In this document: positions 44,345-55,845 of the stretch, in pieces | Numbering within the stretch: position 1 is the stretch's first letter | How the letters are laid out: every line of letters begins with the position of its first letter | Translations under genes and position numbers: made by a program | Assembly (NCBI GenBank): GCA_940337035.1 | Contig: OW679203.1 | Span: 24,127,495 to 24,191,494, forward strand | Source: Agriotes lineatus | Taxonomy: Eukaryota; Arthropoda; Insecta; Coleoptera; Elateridae | Reading direction: 5' to 3' | Length of the DNA: 64,000 nucleotides | The notes under the pieces: model-generated | Databases searched by the model: none | The model's input: the letters and a program-made list of their open reading frames with translations, nothing else | What the model was told of the DNA's origin: nothing

Positions 44345-45690
44345 TTAAAAATCGATTTTAAAAACACCCTGTATATTAATTAATTTGATTGATTTTCTCA
44401 AAATCTTGGTTTGAGAACAAGCAGGAGCGATTCCTAGAATATTAACATCTAACTCGACAATTTTTTGCCATTTACATCTTACGTGAACTCAATCCGCGGA
44501 CACACTGTACTATCGTATATACATTATACTATTTTATATTTTTATATAAAATGCGAGATTTTTTACTTCTCCGTAAATACGTTAAATTTGAACACGACGT
44601 CCTGTACGCCTTAATATTTGCTTTTTTTATCCGTTAGCTAGTGCAATTAACGAGAAACTCTCTTAATATCTCAGTTAGTGGCTTATGAAAAATCACTATC
44701 TGCCATAACAGGAGTCTGGTCGGACTTAAACATAACTTTAAATAATGCACAAGAACAGCCGATTTGTTTACTTTACCTATTGATTTCAAAAAAAAAATAC
44801 ACATAAAAACACAAACAAACATGAACAACGTAAAACATCATCAAAAAGAACTTTGAAATCATTGTCTTTGAGAAGAACACATATGTTTATTTATTTATTT
44901 ATTAGTGTAGCCAACAGCTAATGCCAATGAGATAACATTAGTATAGGTCAGTTTTCAAAAGCAGAAATTAAGAAAGGAAACAATTAGAAAAACAAATGGA
45001 AGAAAATAACTTTATAATTCGCTATCAAAGCAAAAATTGTTGTACAACTTAGAAAAACAGGATAAGCTAAATTAAAACTAAATTATAGATTAAAATTAAA
45101 GTATTAAACAAAACTTAAATATGCCTCGCCCCAATATCAGCCTCAACTCTCGGTAAATTTAAAACATATTTACACATATTTAAAAATCTTTATTTTGAGG
45201 TTAAAAAATCAACATATTTACTTACAATATTTGCATATTTACATATTCTATAAATTGGTAAATTTATTAATAAATTTGTTGGCGAGGTTGGAAGATAAAA
45301 TATTTGATTGCAGCGGGAAACTTGTCTGGGTACAAGCAAACGTATTTGTGTAATATTGAACTAATATTAGTTTAGTTGTTAAACACCTTATATAAAAATA
45401 CAAATGCTGCTAAATAATGCCGTTTCTCTAAGGTTAAAATTCCTGAATTTTTCTTTAATAATTCTGAGTAATGCGAATATAAGGGGTACTAGGTTAAAAT
45501 GTCTTTTTCTACAGCCGTGATTTTAAACTGTTTCCAAGGGTCATATGCGGCGTGCTTTATGTTGTCTATAAAACACGCCATTCCATTTAAAGCACGGAGT
45601 ACTTTAAGAGTTTATAAAACCTTATTTGTGAAGATTAAAAGTACAGTTATTATATCGGACCGATTTGTATGTGGAGCCCCGGGTGCTCGA
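44345..45690. other. AT-rich intergenic DNA
   Basis: No gene is seen. There is a TTTA microsatellite near 44886-44903. A small palindrome, GGCGTGCTTTATG against ATAAAACACGCC, lies at about 45549-45578, next to a TTTAAAGCACG word that recurs near 46389. Confidence 0.45.
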
Positions 45691-46194
45691 TTGGAGAGGG
45701 GCGCAGCCCGATGGCCCCCTTGGAGAGGGGCGGAGCCCCGATGGCCCCCTTGGAGAGGGGTGAAGCTCCAAGAGCCCCCTTGGAGAGGGGCCGAGCCCTG
45801 AGGGCCCCCTTGGAGAAGCGCCGAGTCCCGAGGGCCCCCTTTGAGAGGGGCGGAGCCCCGATGGCCCCCTTAGAGAGGGGCGGAGCTCCAAGAGCCCCCT
45901 TGGAGAGGGGCCGAGCCCTGAGGGCCCCCTTGGAGAAGGGCCGAGTCCCGAGGGCCCCCTTGGAGAGAGGCGGAGCCCGATGGCCCCCTTGGAGAGGGGC
46001 GGAGCCCCGAGGGTACCCTTGGAGAGGGGTGGAGCTCCAAGAGCCCTTTAGAGAGGGGCCGAGCCCTGAGGGCCCCCTTGGAGAGGGGCCGAGCCCCGAA
46101 GGCCCCGTTGGAGAGGGGCGGAGTCCCGAGGGCCCCCTTGGAGAGGGGTGGAGCTCCGAGGGCCGCTTTGGAGAGAGGCGAAGCCCCTAGGGCA
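45691..46194. repeat. GC-rich 30-bp minisatellite, 17 units, four-unit higher-order pattern
   Basis: Each unit begins TTGGAGAGGGG and ends GCCCCC, with a GC palindrome-like core (GGGGCGGAGCCCC). Nearly all units are exactly 30 bp; two or three are 29 bp. Variant marks repeat in the order GATGG, CTCCAAGAG, CCCTGAGGG, TCCCGAGGG in units 2-5 and again in 6-9, which implies a 120-bp higher-order unit. Because 30 is a multiple of three, one + strand frame is open through about 170 codons (repeating APLERGGAPR) and the minus strand through about 90. This frame is a property of the repeat; there is no supporting gene context. The GC content is far above that of the surroundings. Confidence 0.9.
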
Positions 46195-46232
46195 TTTAAG
46201 CTAACAAACTCCTCGGCTGTAGAAAAAATATT

Positions 46233-46351
46233 GAAGCCAACTCGTGTTTTACAGTTTAAAAATCTCGGTCGATCATAAAATTCTCGCTTCGCTCGAATTT
46301 TAACATGATCGACCTCGATTTTTAAACCCTCTGTAAAACACTAGTTGCCTT
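46233..46351. repeat. 119-bp palindrome with CG-rich loop (H4)
   Basis: GTGTTTTACAGTTTAAAAAT at the left mirrors ATTTTTAAACCCTCTGTAAA at the right. The inner stem is CGGTCGATCATAAAATTC and its complement GAATTTTAACATGATCGACC. The loop is TCGCTTCGCTC. It is directly downstream of the minisatellite. Confidence 0.85.
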
Positions 46352-46360
46352 AATAGCTAT

Positions 46361-46617
46361 TTTATTATACCTGCATCAGAATCGTCGTTTAAAGCACGCC
46401 TGAGCGTACGAATACAGACGATTAAAGCTCGCCGAGCTTTAAAGGTTGTTAAGGAAACGACTGAATGCAACAACGGACGTGGACGTGACAAAAACGTAAA
46501 CAATTCTAGTAACGATAGTAGCAATATTATTATGCTCTCTCGATTTATCACGACAAAAATTATTTCTAAGTTTTTAATGCGTAATTAATTTCCAGTATTG
46601 CAGGTATAATAAAAAAT
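46361..46617. mobile_element. Possible 257-bp MITE joining two palindromes
   Basis: TATTTTATTATACCTGCA at 46361-46378 and its complement TGCAGGTATAATAAAAAATA at about 46600-46617 form inverted ends. The interior holds a small palindrome, TTAAAGCTCG-CCGAGCTTTAA, near 46424. Confidence 0.45.
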
Positions 46618-46754
46618 AGCGTAAAGTATTCGTGGATAACTGGTCTTTAAAACACTTGCTCTATTTCGAGCACTCCGGCTACGCCGTCGTGCTCGAAAAC
46701 TCGCGCGTGTTTTAAAGACCGTGTTATCCACTCATACTTTAATACACTATTATT
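46607..46754. repeat. 148-bp palindrome with CG-rich loop (H5)
   Basis: TAGCGTAAAGTATTCGTGGA then GGTCTTTAAAACAC at the left mirrors GTGTTTTAAAGACC then TCCACTCATACTTTAA at the right. The apex is GAGCACTCCGGCTACGCCGTCGTGCTC, itself a stem and loop. Confidence 0.85.
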
Positions 46755-46759
46755 AAAAA

Positions 46760-49620
46760 CGAAATGTCAAAATTGTTTGAGTCCGGCCCTGTTTAAATTA
46801 ACGTGCAAGCTACACACATAGTATTCGCTGATAAAACACATTTCTTTGCGTTTGAAAAAGGTCGCAGTTAAACGCAACCTTAGCACGCTGACATAAAACC
46901 ATTTTACTTGGAACTGACTGCTGCATACCTTTGGAAATGGCACGCCTCAATTGCATCACCCGCTTCTGGTGCACATGATGCTGGGAACTTCCGAGCTTGT
47001 GCAACCCTTGTAAGAACAGTTGAGTTCTCAAAATGGATGCTTTAAATGGACCTTTAAATATAGTACAATGAGTGTACTTACATATACATTCGAAAAATGC
47101 GTTTTAAGAATTTACAAACGCTGGCTTGCTGCACTTTAACACTGTTTTCAGCCAACGTTGGCTGCTAGGCTCTTTCAGGTCGCTTTGAATGAACTTATAT
47201 CGTCCTGGGCCAATTTGAAACAATTTTTTGCTTAGCCTAATTGTTTCGCCATTTATCCAATTATTTCAGGCTTAACCTGTATATTTTTAGTTGAATTATA
47301 AATCCTTTTGCATTTCAAATTCTTCAATTTTCTAAACCAACGCATTTTGTGCCTGTATCAAGTTCTTTTCGTTTGCACGATGCCCTCTCGACCTCCGCTA
47401 TCTCTTATCAGAGTCCGAGTCTTCCTGTGGGCTCAAAATTTTCGTACCTGGACTTGCTGTCTTCGCTTGAGCCCGCCGATATCGGCGCGGCTAAGGTTTG
47501 ATTTTAATTATGTCAAATTACGTGCGCTCAACCAATTTCAATGAGCAGTGTGTTTCCTAAGGGCTGATTATGATCAGGTACGATTGCGCTTTTCTGTCTT
47601 ATTATCTCCATAGTAATTATATTTTCCTTAGCTTTTAATTATCAGTTTCAACCACGAGTTTATCTCAGAAGCCAAGTCGCTAACCTCATCGCACTTTCGA
47701 CACCCGCTGTGTTCGGCGTATTTGCCGCCTTTTGGAGATGCTTCGAAGCTATTTTCGGCGCATCCATGGCGATTTCAACAAGGGTTGTTGCCATTTACGT
47801 CCAGCTTATGTTTCGAGGTTAGTTAGTGCTATTCCGGAATTATTTATCAACTTATCTTGAATACCTGGTTTTTCCATTTAAACATTTTAAACCCGTAATG
47901 ATTTGGAATTTAAATTAATATATTTTGCCATTATTTACATGTAACGTTTAATTTCATACATGCTCTTGTTTTACATTTAAATTTTTATACTTATATCTAA
48001 TTATGCTGTATTTAAAGTTGCTATTTTGATGTGTATTTCGATCCTCTGTAAAAGGTACAGTCACGCTTTTTTATTTCAATAGCCTAAACAGAAGGTATTA
48101 TTAAATGATTGAGGTATGCATATCCCATGAATAATTTGAATTTAGAGTTATTAAAATAACCCGAAAGGGGTTTTTAATTTTATGCGTGTCGCAACCTTCA
48201 GTTCACGTACACAATGTTGTTATAAAATTGTTTGCATTTTAATTATTCTGATAATTTATTACTGACACTACAAGTCTTTTTTATTGCTTATTAATTAAAC
48301 GCTAGTCACTTGTAGTTTATTTTTCTTATTATTTGAAATCTTTTGATTTCTGGCGCCCATTTCCATTTCCTTTCCTTTTTTGAAGACATTCCAGGGTACA
48401 TAGCTGATGATTTGAACCTACGATCTAAGGCCGCCGATATTTGAGTTAGCTAGGGCCATTGCGGTGAGTAAAGAGTTTTTTAGAGCTGCCGTGGTGTATA
48501 AACGGTAGGGGGGTTGATCTGCGATTTTTTTACTACCATCAATTATTTTAATTAGTCAATCGCAGGTCGGCTTCTTTATAGTTTCAGGCGGCAACCGCAG
48601 TCCAGTTAGCATTCAGCTAATGGGCGCTTTATACTGTAGGCATCCGTACTACAGGTATTTTACATCGGTGGTACACCTGAAGGTCATCCCGAGATATTTT
48701 ACTAGACGCTAAGTCGTATGTCATTCCGAACTCGTACTGTTAGATGTAGTAATGCTTTTTTACTCTTGTTTTGTGCGTGCATGAAACAGGCTGCTAACCG
48801 CCTTGCCTTCCCGGTGTCGTATAGCTTGATGCATAACACAACTTCTAGACCGAAAAGGCGGTTCGAAATTTATGTATGGGGACCGACAAAACATTTTAAA
48901 TATTTATTTACAAATTCTGCCTCATATGCCTCCTTCTTCAAGAAGACGCGCCACAATTATATGTAATTTGAGAAACGTTGTGCTAGGAAACAATAATTTT
49001 CTGTATATTTATATAATCCTTTGCCAGTTGTCTAAATATTAGCTATATTGGAACAAAGATGATCATTTATTTAGTAACGGTGTATTATACTCCCTTTAAA
49101 GTGTGTTCGCAGCCACTTTAGATGTTGTTATTTATCATTATATTTATGAAGCAAGATGTTATAAATTTATAAAATTATTTTATAAGCTTCTAGTTTTATC
49201 TTTACACCAATCTCGTCGCCTGTTCTAAATTGCTATGGGGTCACGCGATAGCATGGCTATGCTATATATAAAAAACATTAATTGGTCGGCAAGATACAAC
49301 TAAATTTAATTGAAAGCGGGATCGAATGGCTCATAAAGCATGTACGTATATGCTCACAAGTGCTTTTCCTTCTACTCTCGGCTCGTTATGTCGATCTCCC
49401 GTTCGTACCGAAATCACGCCGAATTATGCTAATTAGTTTCATTATACGCACCTGTCAGGTCTGCATGATGAATCTATACCGCCGATCAATCACCAAAATG
49501 TTTGTTTAAGTGGGACGAGTTCCCAATGAAACTGAGCTGCACTAGCGACTTTGCATAGGTCTCATGGGTCCGCTTATCGACCTCAGCCGAAGTGCTTAAA
49601 GGCAATAGACCCGAACTAGA
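46760..49620. other. Unassigned intergenic DNA
   Basis: Alternating AT-rich and GC-richer blocks (47340-47820, 48360-48860) with open frames of 60-80 codons that I cannot place in any family. No repeat structure, SINE promoter boxes or RNA gene were recognised. Confidence 0.35.
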
Positions 49621-49626
49621 CCTAAA

Positions 49627-49803
49627 TTAGAAATGTACATCGGCGTACATGGAACTACCATTTTCGTCCTTCCCTATTACAACGGTAATTGGCATGTTTG
49701 GGTTTTTATTGCAATCCGTTCTTTGCTGGGACGCTAATTCGCTGGCGCCAGCCGATGCTAAAATCCCGTTAAGAATTTCAAAATTAATTTGGACGTTGGC
49801 CCT
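49627..49803 (-). CDS. Possible terminal exon of an unidentified gene
   Basis: On the minus strand a strong acceptor (CGCTTTTTGTTGCAG) at 49804-49818 opens directly into 58 in-phase codons ending in TAA at 49627. The translation looks like genuine protein, with a balanced composition and segments NVQINFEILNGILASAGASE, MPITVVIGKDENG and SMYADVHF at the C-terminus. I do not recognise the family. No upstream exon with matching phase was found between here and 53 kb, and no poly-A signal stands out downstream. It may be a single exon of a dispersed gene, a retrocopy piece or chance. Confidence 0.3.
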   Translation of the reverse strand, partial: RANVQINFEILNGILASAGASELASQQRTDCNKNPNMPITVVIGKDENGSSMYADVHF

Positions 49804-50232
49804 CTGCAACAAAAAGCGAAGTGTCTTGTTTAGTTTTTGGTGTTGACAATATGCGACAGGATATTATCGTGGCTAATTAAAATGTAGCATGCGAGTTCCT
49901 TAAAAGTTCATAGACTGGCATATACGAGGAATATAATGGAAATACCACAGCACATTTTGCGGCAAGGAACTTTCAGGAATAAAAACCTAAAATGCATGTT
50001 CCTGCAAACAGAATTACTAGATTTATTTGACTATTGATTCAAGGGTAGCGAGTACGATTCCCGAACACTGGGGTTTTTTGAAAATAAAAAATGCCGATAA
50101 AAACCATTCGAAGTGATGTAAAGCGATGGGTCCCATGTTACTACAATGTGTAGCATGTAAAAGATATCGTGCTAGGGTTGGAACTGCTTAGTCTGAGCAA
50201 AATTCTAAGTAGGACTTTGGCCATATGAATAC

Positions 50233-50287
50233 AGCAGTCGGTGTCTAAGGTACTTGGTAGTCCTCATGCCTAGCCGTTGTCCATAAA
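50233..50287. repeat. 55-bp dispersed repeat (copy 2 of 2)
   Basis: Contains ACAGCAGTCGGTGTCTAAGG and ATGCCTAGCCGTTGTCCATA, matching 22082-22136 in the same orientation. Here it lies immediately before a LINE fragment. Confidence 0.55.
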
Positions 50288-50299
50288 ATAATATCAACA

Positions 50300-51075
50300 A
50301 AAGTTGATCGAGGGGTTAGGCAAGGAGATATAATTTCTACAAAATTATTTTTTCTAGCTTTAGAGGTAGGAGAAAACAAGCATCTCGATAGCAGTCCAAC
50401 CGAATGTAAATGCATTTTCTACCAGGCCACAGACTGGAGGCAGATTCCCACATCCCGAGATAAATATTTCGATTATGAACTGGAAAAAGTTAGCATCAGT
50501 GAAAAAATTACCAAAATTTACACACTAATAAAATATGATGAGTTGAATGGAATAGCATTCTTTCATTTTTTGTTTAAATGTATAACTCGGCCCAAAAAAA
50601 TGTAGAATTAGGTTTCTCTTAACATGAACGAGTAAACAAAACATATAATATAATAATAGAAATTTATTGCTAGGTTCACCTAACTGCTTCATTTCAAGAT
50701 TTCATTGGAGCGAATACTACAACAATTAATTCGCACCACTGATATTAGAATGTTTAGATTCATAACGGGATATACACTATCAGATAGAGTGCCTAATGAA
50801 GAAATACGTAACATCTTCAGCATATAGGATATAGGTACTCAAATTTGTCAAAATAAGACGTAAAGAGCTGAACGCCCACGTCGAAAAAATGCCAGATGAA
50901 TCAAAATAGCCACAACATATAAGCCAGCTGGCAAAAAAGCAACCTGGAAATTCACCTAAACGCTGGGCAGATAGTTAGAAATCATCCTCAGTCAAAACGC
51001 CGCTAAGAGGTAACTGTTGTCAATGAAAAACAGGCAACTGCTACCTACATACAGCGAAAGAAGGAGAAGAAAAAT
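50300..51075 (+). pseudogene. RTE-like LINE fragment with reverse transcriptase motif
   Basis: The frame at about 50306-50370 reads VDRGVRQGDIISTKLFFLAL, the conserved RGVRQGDxxSPxLF motif of LINE reverse transcriptases. At 50738-50960 the 3'-terminal region follows: MFRFITGYTLSDRVPNEEIR, a QxKxRRxE-like basic part and an RW-like end. The segments between are deleted or unreadable and several stops are present. It is 5'-truncated and inactive. Confidence 0.6.
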
Positions 51076-51315
51076 ACTATAAAAAAGGCAATTAACAGAT
51101 TCTCAATTGTATTCATAATGGAAGCCGGATGCATAACGCGCTCAAACAACTGCGTGATAAAGCGAACGTATAATTATTAAAACAAGTAATAATTAATACA
51201 ATAATATAATGAGAACTATTACTTAATACAAATAAATGTGTTTAAAACGACACGCCAAACTTGCGACCTTGTGACTAGCGTAGGAATGAAATCCCCGGAC
51301 GTCACGATAAAGTCA

Positions 51316-52470
51316 ACCTACATGCCAAAGTTGTAAGTATCGAAATCAGTAACTCGAGACGCGCGCTATCACAGCCGCAGTCAGTCTGTTGCCAAATGTA
51401 AAGTGGCCCCAATTATCTGCTAAACATCGTACCTTTGAATCTACGTCCTTCGTCGCTATCCGACCGTTGCAGCCCATAAACTGTCGAAAAGTTGGACCAA
51501 CTTTAATCTGGCCCTAATACGGCGTGAAAGCACGCAAGGTCTATATTAATGAAATAAAAATTACTCTTGCTTTTTTAATCTTTAAAATGAGAAGGGCGAA
51601 AAATGAGTACAAACCTTTTTTCTTTCAAAACAAAAAATTGTAAATAACTGATTTGTTATGAGAAAGACATGGCTTCTTGGCTCATAACAAGCCCTAGTTG
51701 ATAGACGAAGAACGATTAAATTATAGTTTTGCAGACAATGTCTTTCTAATAAGGATCAATATTGGCAAATACAAAACAATGGCTATTGGGGACTGTCTGC
51801 TGAACCAACGTCTGCATTCTCAAAGATCATTCAGAGTGATTGAGCTTTATAATGAGTTGTCACCCTACGTGCCAAAGTTGTAAGCATAGAAATCAGTAAC
51901 TCGAAAAGCGCGCTATTACAGCCGCAGTCAGTCTGCTTGAGCCAATGTAAAGTGGCCCAATTCTTTGCTAAACATCATAGCTTTTAACCTACCTCATTCG
52001 CCGCTTTCCAGCCGTTGCAGCCCATAAACGGTCGAAAAGCTGGACCAACTTCGATCTGGCCCCAATGGGGCGTGAAAGCAAGCAAGCGTTTATCGGACAG
52101 TCTATATTCATTAAATAAAAATTACTCTTGCTTTGTTTAAGCTTTAAAATGAGAAGAATAGTGAAAAATGAGTACAAACCTTTTTTCTTTCAAAACAAAA
52201 ACATTTTGAATGACTGGTTTGTTATGAGAAAAACATGGCTCCTTGGCTCCTTATATTAAGCCGTTACTCGATAGATGAAGAACGATTAAACCATAGTTTT
52301 GCACATGATGTCTTTCTAATAATGATGAATATTGTCGAAATACAAACATTGGAGATTTCCTTCTATTGGGAAAAAGGCTCTAACCTCCCGTGGACTATCT
52401 GCTGAACCAATACGAGTATCTGCATTCTCAAAGATTATTCAAAGTAATTCAGCCATATGGTGCGAAAAGA
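51316..52470. repeat. Direct tandem duplication, unit about 547 bp, two copies
   Basis: GCCAAAGTTGTAAG starts at 51324 and again at 51871. Collinear matches continue through CAGCCGCAGTCAGTCTG, CCGTTGCAGCCCATAAAC, GTCGAAAAG-TTGGACCAACTT, ATTACTCTTGCTTT, GAGTACAAACCTTTTTTCTT and TTGCA-A-ATG-TGTCTTTCTAA, to TCTGCTGAACCAA and CTCAAAGATTATTCA in both copies. Identity is roughly 85 percent by eye. Copy 2 has an insertion of about 40 bp near 52360. No family is recognised; short open frames in each copy differ. Confidence 0.8.
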
Positions 52471-52559
52471 GCCAACTAAGACAAGGTATAAAAAATAATA
52501 GTTGGAGGCAGAAAGTTCACGATTGTGTCATCACCGCATTCTCTACAAAGAATTAAAGC

Positions 52560-54050
52560 TGAGAGTTAGATAAAGAGACATAATGATAGAACAACTAAAA
52601 TAAAATTCAATAGAAAAAAGAACCCCCTCCCAGAATTATAACAAGCATTACAATTATCACTCGCTAACATCTGCATTTACTTTAACCATTAGCTGGTAAT
52701 CGGAGGAGTTAGCCAAACCACAAAAAGAGGAATTGAACTGGTACGGTTAGCCTTTGGAAAACTAACCAGCACCTTACGTGTGCTTATAGCACAGCGGGCA
52801 ATGGAAACAGCTATGCTAAATATTTCACTTAACGATGAAAAAAAGACTGGACAAGAAGAAAAAGATTTTTAAACTTTTAAAGCACAAATGGATAGAACAG
52901 ATAACAGATGAAGCGTGAATTATAAAAAAGTAACCAATTCGATGAAAACACGATGGTAGAATAGTTACAGAACAAGACTGGATAAGATGAGCACGAAATA
53001 GAAGAGAATGCAAACATTAGGCAAGGTCTGTACCATACAATTATCTACTAGCCCAAAATAAAACTGTTTGTAAGGTTGATGAATGTTGGCAGCTTCACAA
53101 CCATGTAAGTTCCTCATAGCATACTGAGTTTTTAACTGTTTGTAAACCGTGACGTTGTTTTAACCAGCCTTACCGTATCAATTTTATGTAAATTACAGCG
53201 GTTATCGTATAATCAGTCTATATATTGAAAATTCCGAACCCGTCTCGTTTGTGAATTGAATGGAATTTTATATCGACCGCTGGTCAGATACATTCAAAGA
53301 AACATCTTGCACCGTATCCCAATACGGCCTGTAGAGTAGCCGTGCTATCGGCGCCCTGTATATTAATCTATCGTTTTGCAACCCTCCGACATCGCGACAA
53401 AGCCCTGAAAAACTTTTCGTTCATCGCGTGTGGATTCATACTGACTGCTGGAACTACCACTGTGCAATCTTCAATAGAAGCTCTGAGAAGGTGTTAGTTT
53501 TGCTTCCGTCTTAGAATTACGAGTCCGGTGCATTTGAAAGGCGGGGGTCACGTGTCTGACTGTTCTTAGTTTTCGCATCTGTTCATCGACAAATGATAAC
53601 TGCAATTCAGCCAAGTCATTTATGGTTTATTATGTAATGCATGTGTTATTTACCGTCAATTTGAAATGTGTTAGTGTACACAATAATGCAAACTATATCA
53701 ATATTGCTTTCCCTCGTGGAATTTGGTTTACCGATATCTGCGGAGTTTTGTTTTCGCGCGTCAGGACGAGCAGGTAGAATTTTCTTATGCAATGTTTTGA
53801 TATCCATTGTTAGTTGTGGTAGTGACTTTTATGCCTGCTTAAGTATATTTTTATAAATGTTATCTTAATAGTTCTTTGAAATTTACTATATGCTTTTTAT
53901 TTGCAAGGCGCATTACAGTTCCGCGTAGTTTGAAGGCAACTAAGCATTATCGGAAATAAGGTAATGTAGCGTTTTAAGCAATAACAAAGGTATTTTTTCC
54001 ATACCGACTTTTTCAAGCTACAGCATGTTCTTCCAGTTTAAGACCTCACC
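52560..54050. other. Unassigned intergenic DNA
   Basis: No gene is recognised. The stretch at 53330-53600 is GC-richer and contains GGCGCCCTGTATATTAAT, resembling a CAGGGTGT-type element end. Confidence 0.35.
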
Positions 54051-54104
54051 CATCCCACTAGTTAGCCGTGGTAACAATGTAATAAAGGGGTTTTTACCTG
54101 TAAC

Positions 54105-55010
54105 AAGCGATTCAAGAAAGGAGCCCTGACACCACTGTGAAAACTATAGAGGAGTAAATGTACTAACTTCAGCGTATGAAATATAGCCAATAGTAATAAC
54201 TACAAGGATAAATAAAATAGCAGATGAAATTTTACTTGTTAAAGTTGTGAACAAAGTTGTATAAGAAAGATATTTCACATCTAATTTCAACCCTAGTATG
54301 AAAACACCTTAATTTAATTTGTACCGATCCCAAGGTGGATAGAATCAGCAAGGAACGGAAATCTTTTGTATCAAATAAACGCTACTAATGATAAACGACC
54401 AGGTATATTTAGCAACAGATGATGATGACCTGCAGCGATTCACGTTTCACTTAAACAGTATTATCACACATTATAACTTGGACATCTCCAAACAAAAAGC
54501 TAAAGTAATGTCTTTTCAAGAGCAATATTTAGTTGAATCGAAACTAGTAATCGAAAACCAAACTGTCTATTTCAACCATGACACTGTCCAACTTGGAAGT
54601 TGTTCTACAGTTCTAAGAACTACATTCACTTAGACGCTCCAACCGAATTTCGACTCTCACATCTCCGTGGTGAACCCTCTCAACCTGAGCAGCCTTACTG
54701 ACAACCCAGTACCCAACCTGAAAATTAGTGCCAAGGCGAAAGAGAACAACGAATAGGGAGACTAAACTATACAAAATAATGGCAACACCAACTTTTATAT
54801 ATAGAAACGAAACACGGACAATAAGTCAAAGCAACAGTATATAGAATTCAAAAATCAGAAATGCGATTTCTTAGAGGAAGAAGGGAACACATTGAAAGAC
54901 AGGGAAAGCACAAATGAACATATTCAATTTAAACGATGAGCTAAAAGAACATGAAACAAACGGGAAGAACATGTGGATACAATAGAAGAGTATCGGCTTT
55001 CAAATACTGA
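54105..55010 (+). pseudogene. RTE-like LINE reverse transcriptase relic
   Basis: At 54130-54175 the frame reads CENYRGVNVLTSAYEI, the reverse transcriptase ENYRGI-type motif. From 54388 an 81-codon stretch gives DDDLQRFTFHLN, DISKQKAKVMSF and ESKLVIENQTV, matching the region right after the catalytic YADD box. The YADD residues themselves are lost. From about 54770 a terminal ATPTFIYRNETRT region and FLRGRREHIERQGKHK are readable. Multiple frameshifts and stops are present. Confidence 0.6.
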
Positions 55011-55059
55011 AATGAGCAGCTGGTCCTTCTCGCCTGGATTGTTTATTTTTATATCCACA

Positions 55060-55560
55060 TATAATATAGCTAATTTGCGCTTGCGCTTGTTAATTAGATT
55101 TAATCATTGCAACTTAATGTAGCTGAAAATGCGGAGGTACAGTCCTGTTTAGAATATGAGGCGCAATTTCGTATATATAGCAATAAACGCGGGAAACTTA
55201 GGCAGTTGCCAGTGGGCTTAGCCCAAAGCCTCACGTTTGTGAGCGAGTCGAGGTAAATTTCGCCTGTGGCGAGTTAAATAAAAATGGGCTGGAAGCTATA
55301 CAGTAAATAGCTTATTGTCTATAAGCGTTTGTGGGTCACAAGCCAATGTTTACCACTTCAAATAAACGCCATTTCAATTATGTACGTAGTAAGTAAGAAG
55401 TTTACGAGATGTTTCGATTCTTACGTGACGCCAGCCGATAGAGCGGTACCAGAGCTAGGAGCCAGGGTCTTTCTCTTAGTATTCGTAGGGAATTTCAATA
55501 AGAACTATTCAAGGGACGACGTAATCCGCGCGGCCCCAGTTTGCTGCATAGTTCCCAGGC
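55060..55560. other. Unassigned segment with a CG-rich stretch
   Basis: Positions 55210-55280 carry GGGCTTAGCCCAAAGCCTC and TTTCGCCTGTGGCGAG, small palindromes like the loops of the window's hairpin class. An 80-codon open frame at 55329-55571 is not recognised. Confidence 0.3.
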
Positions 55561-55574
55561 ATCGAAAATAGGGT

Positions 55575-55845
55575 AACCTGATACAGGAAATTTGTGTCCG
55601 CTTCAGGTTGTACGAAGCTTCTGCAAGCGCAAAGAAACGGGCTTCATAAACAATTAAATTCGATGCATCAAACTGAGAAACCGGACCTTCATGCCAGTGC
55701 ATGCTCGCATATTAAATACCATCCAAGAGGCAAGAGGGATGTGGGAAGGTTGCGAAAGAGTGGTCAGAACAACAGGTCAAGAACAAATTGAAATAGTTTA
55801 AACCGTGGATGAAGAAGAAGCGGAAGAAACAAAAAAATAGCAGCA
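55575..55845 (+). pseudogene. LINE 3' end fragment
   Basis: The frame at 55700-55760 reads IKYHPRGKRDVGRLRKSGQN, the GRPRKRW-type end of an RTE-like LINE protein. It is followed by an acidic and Lys-rich tail and AAGAAGAAGCGGAAGAAAC, as these elements commonly end. It is 5'-truncated. Confidence 0.5.

Noticed and set aside
45622..46278. Long open frames on both strands over the GC-rich minisatellite (up to 173 codons).
   Set aside because: The 30-bp period keeps any stop-free frame open; composition is purely the repeated unit and there is no start context, splice signal or neighbouring gene support.
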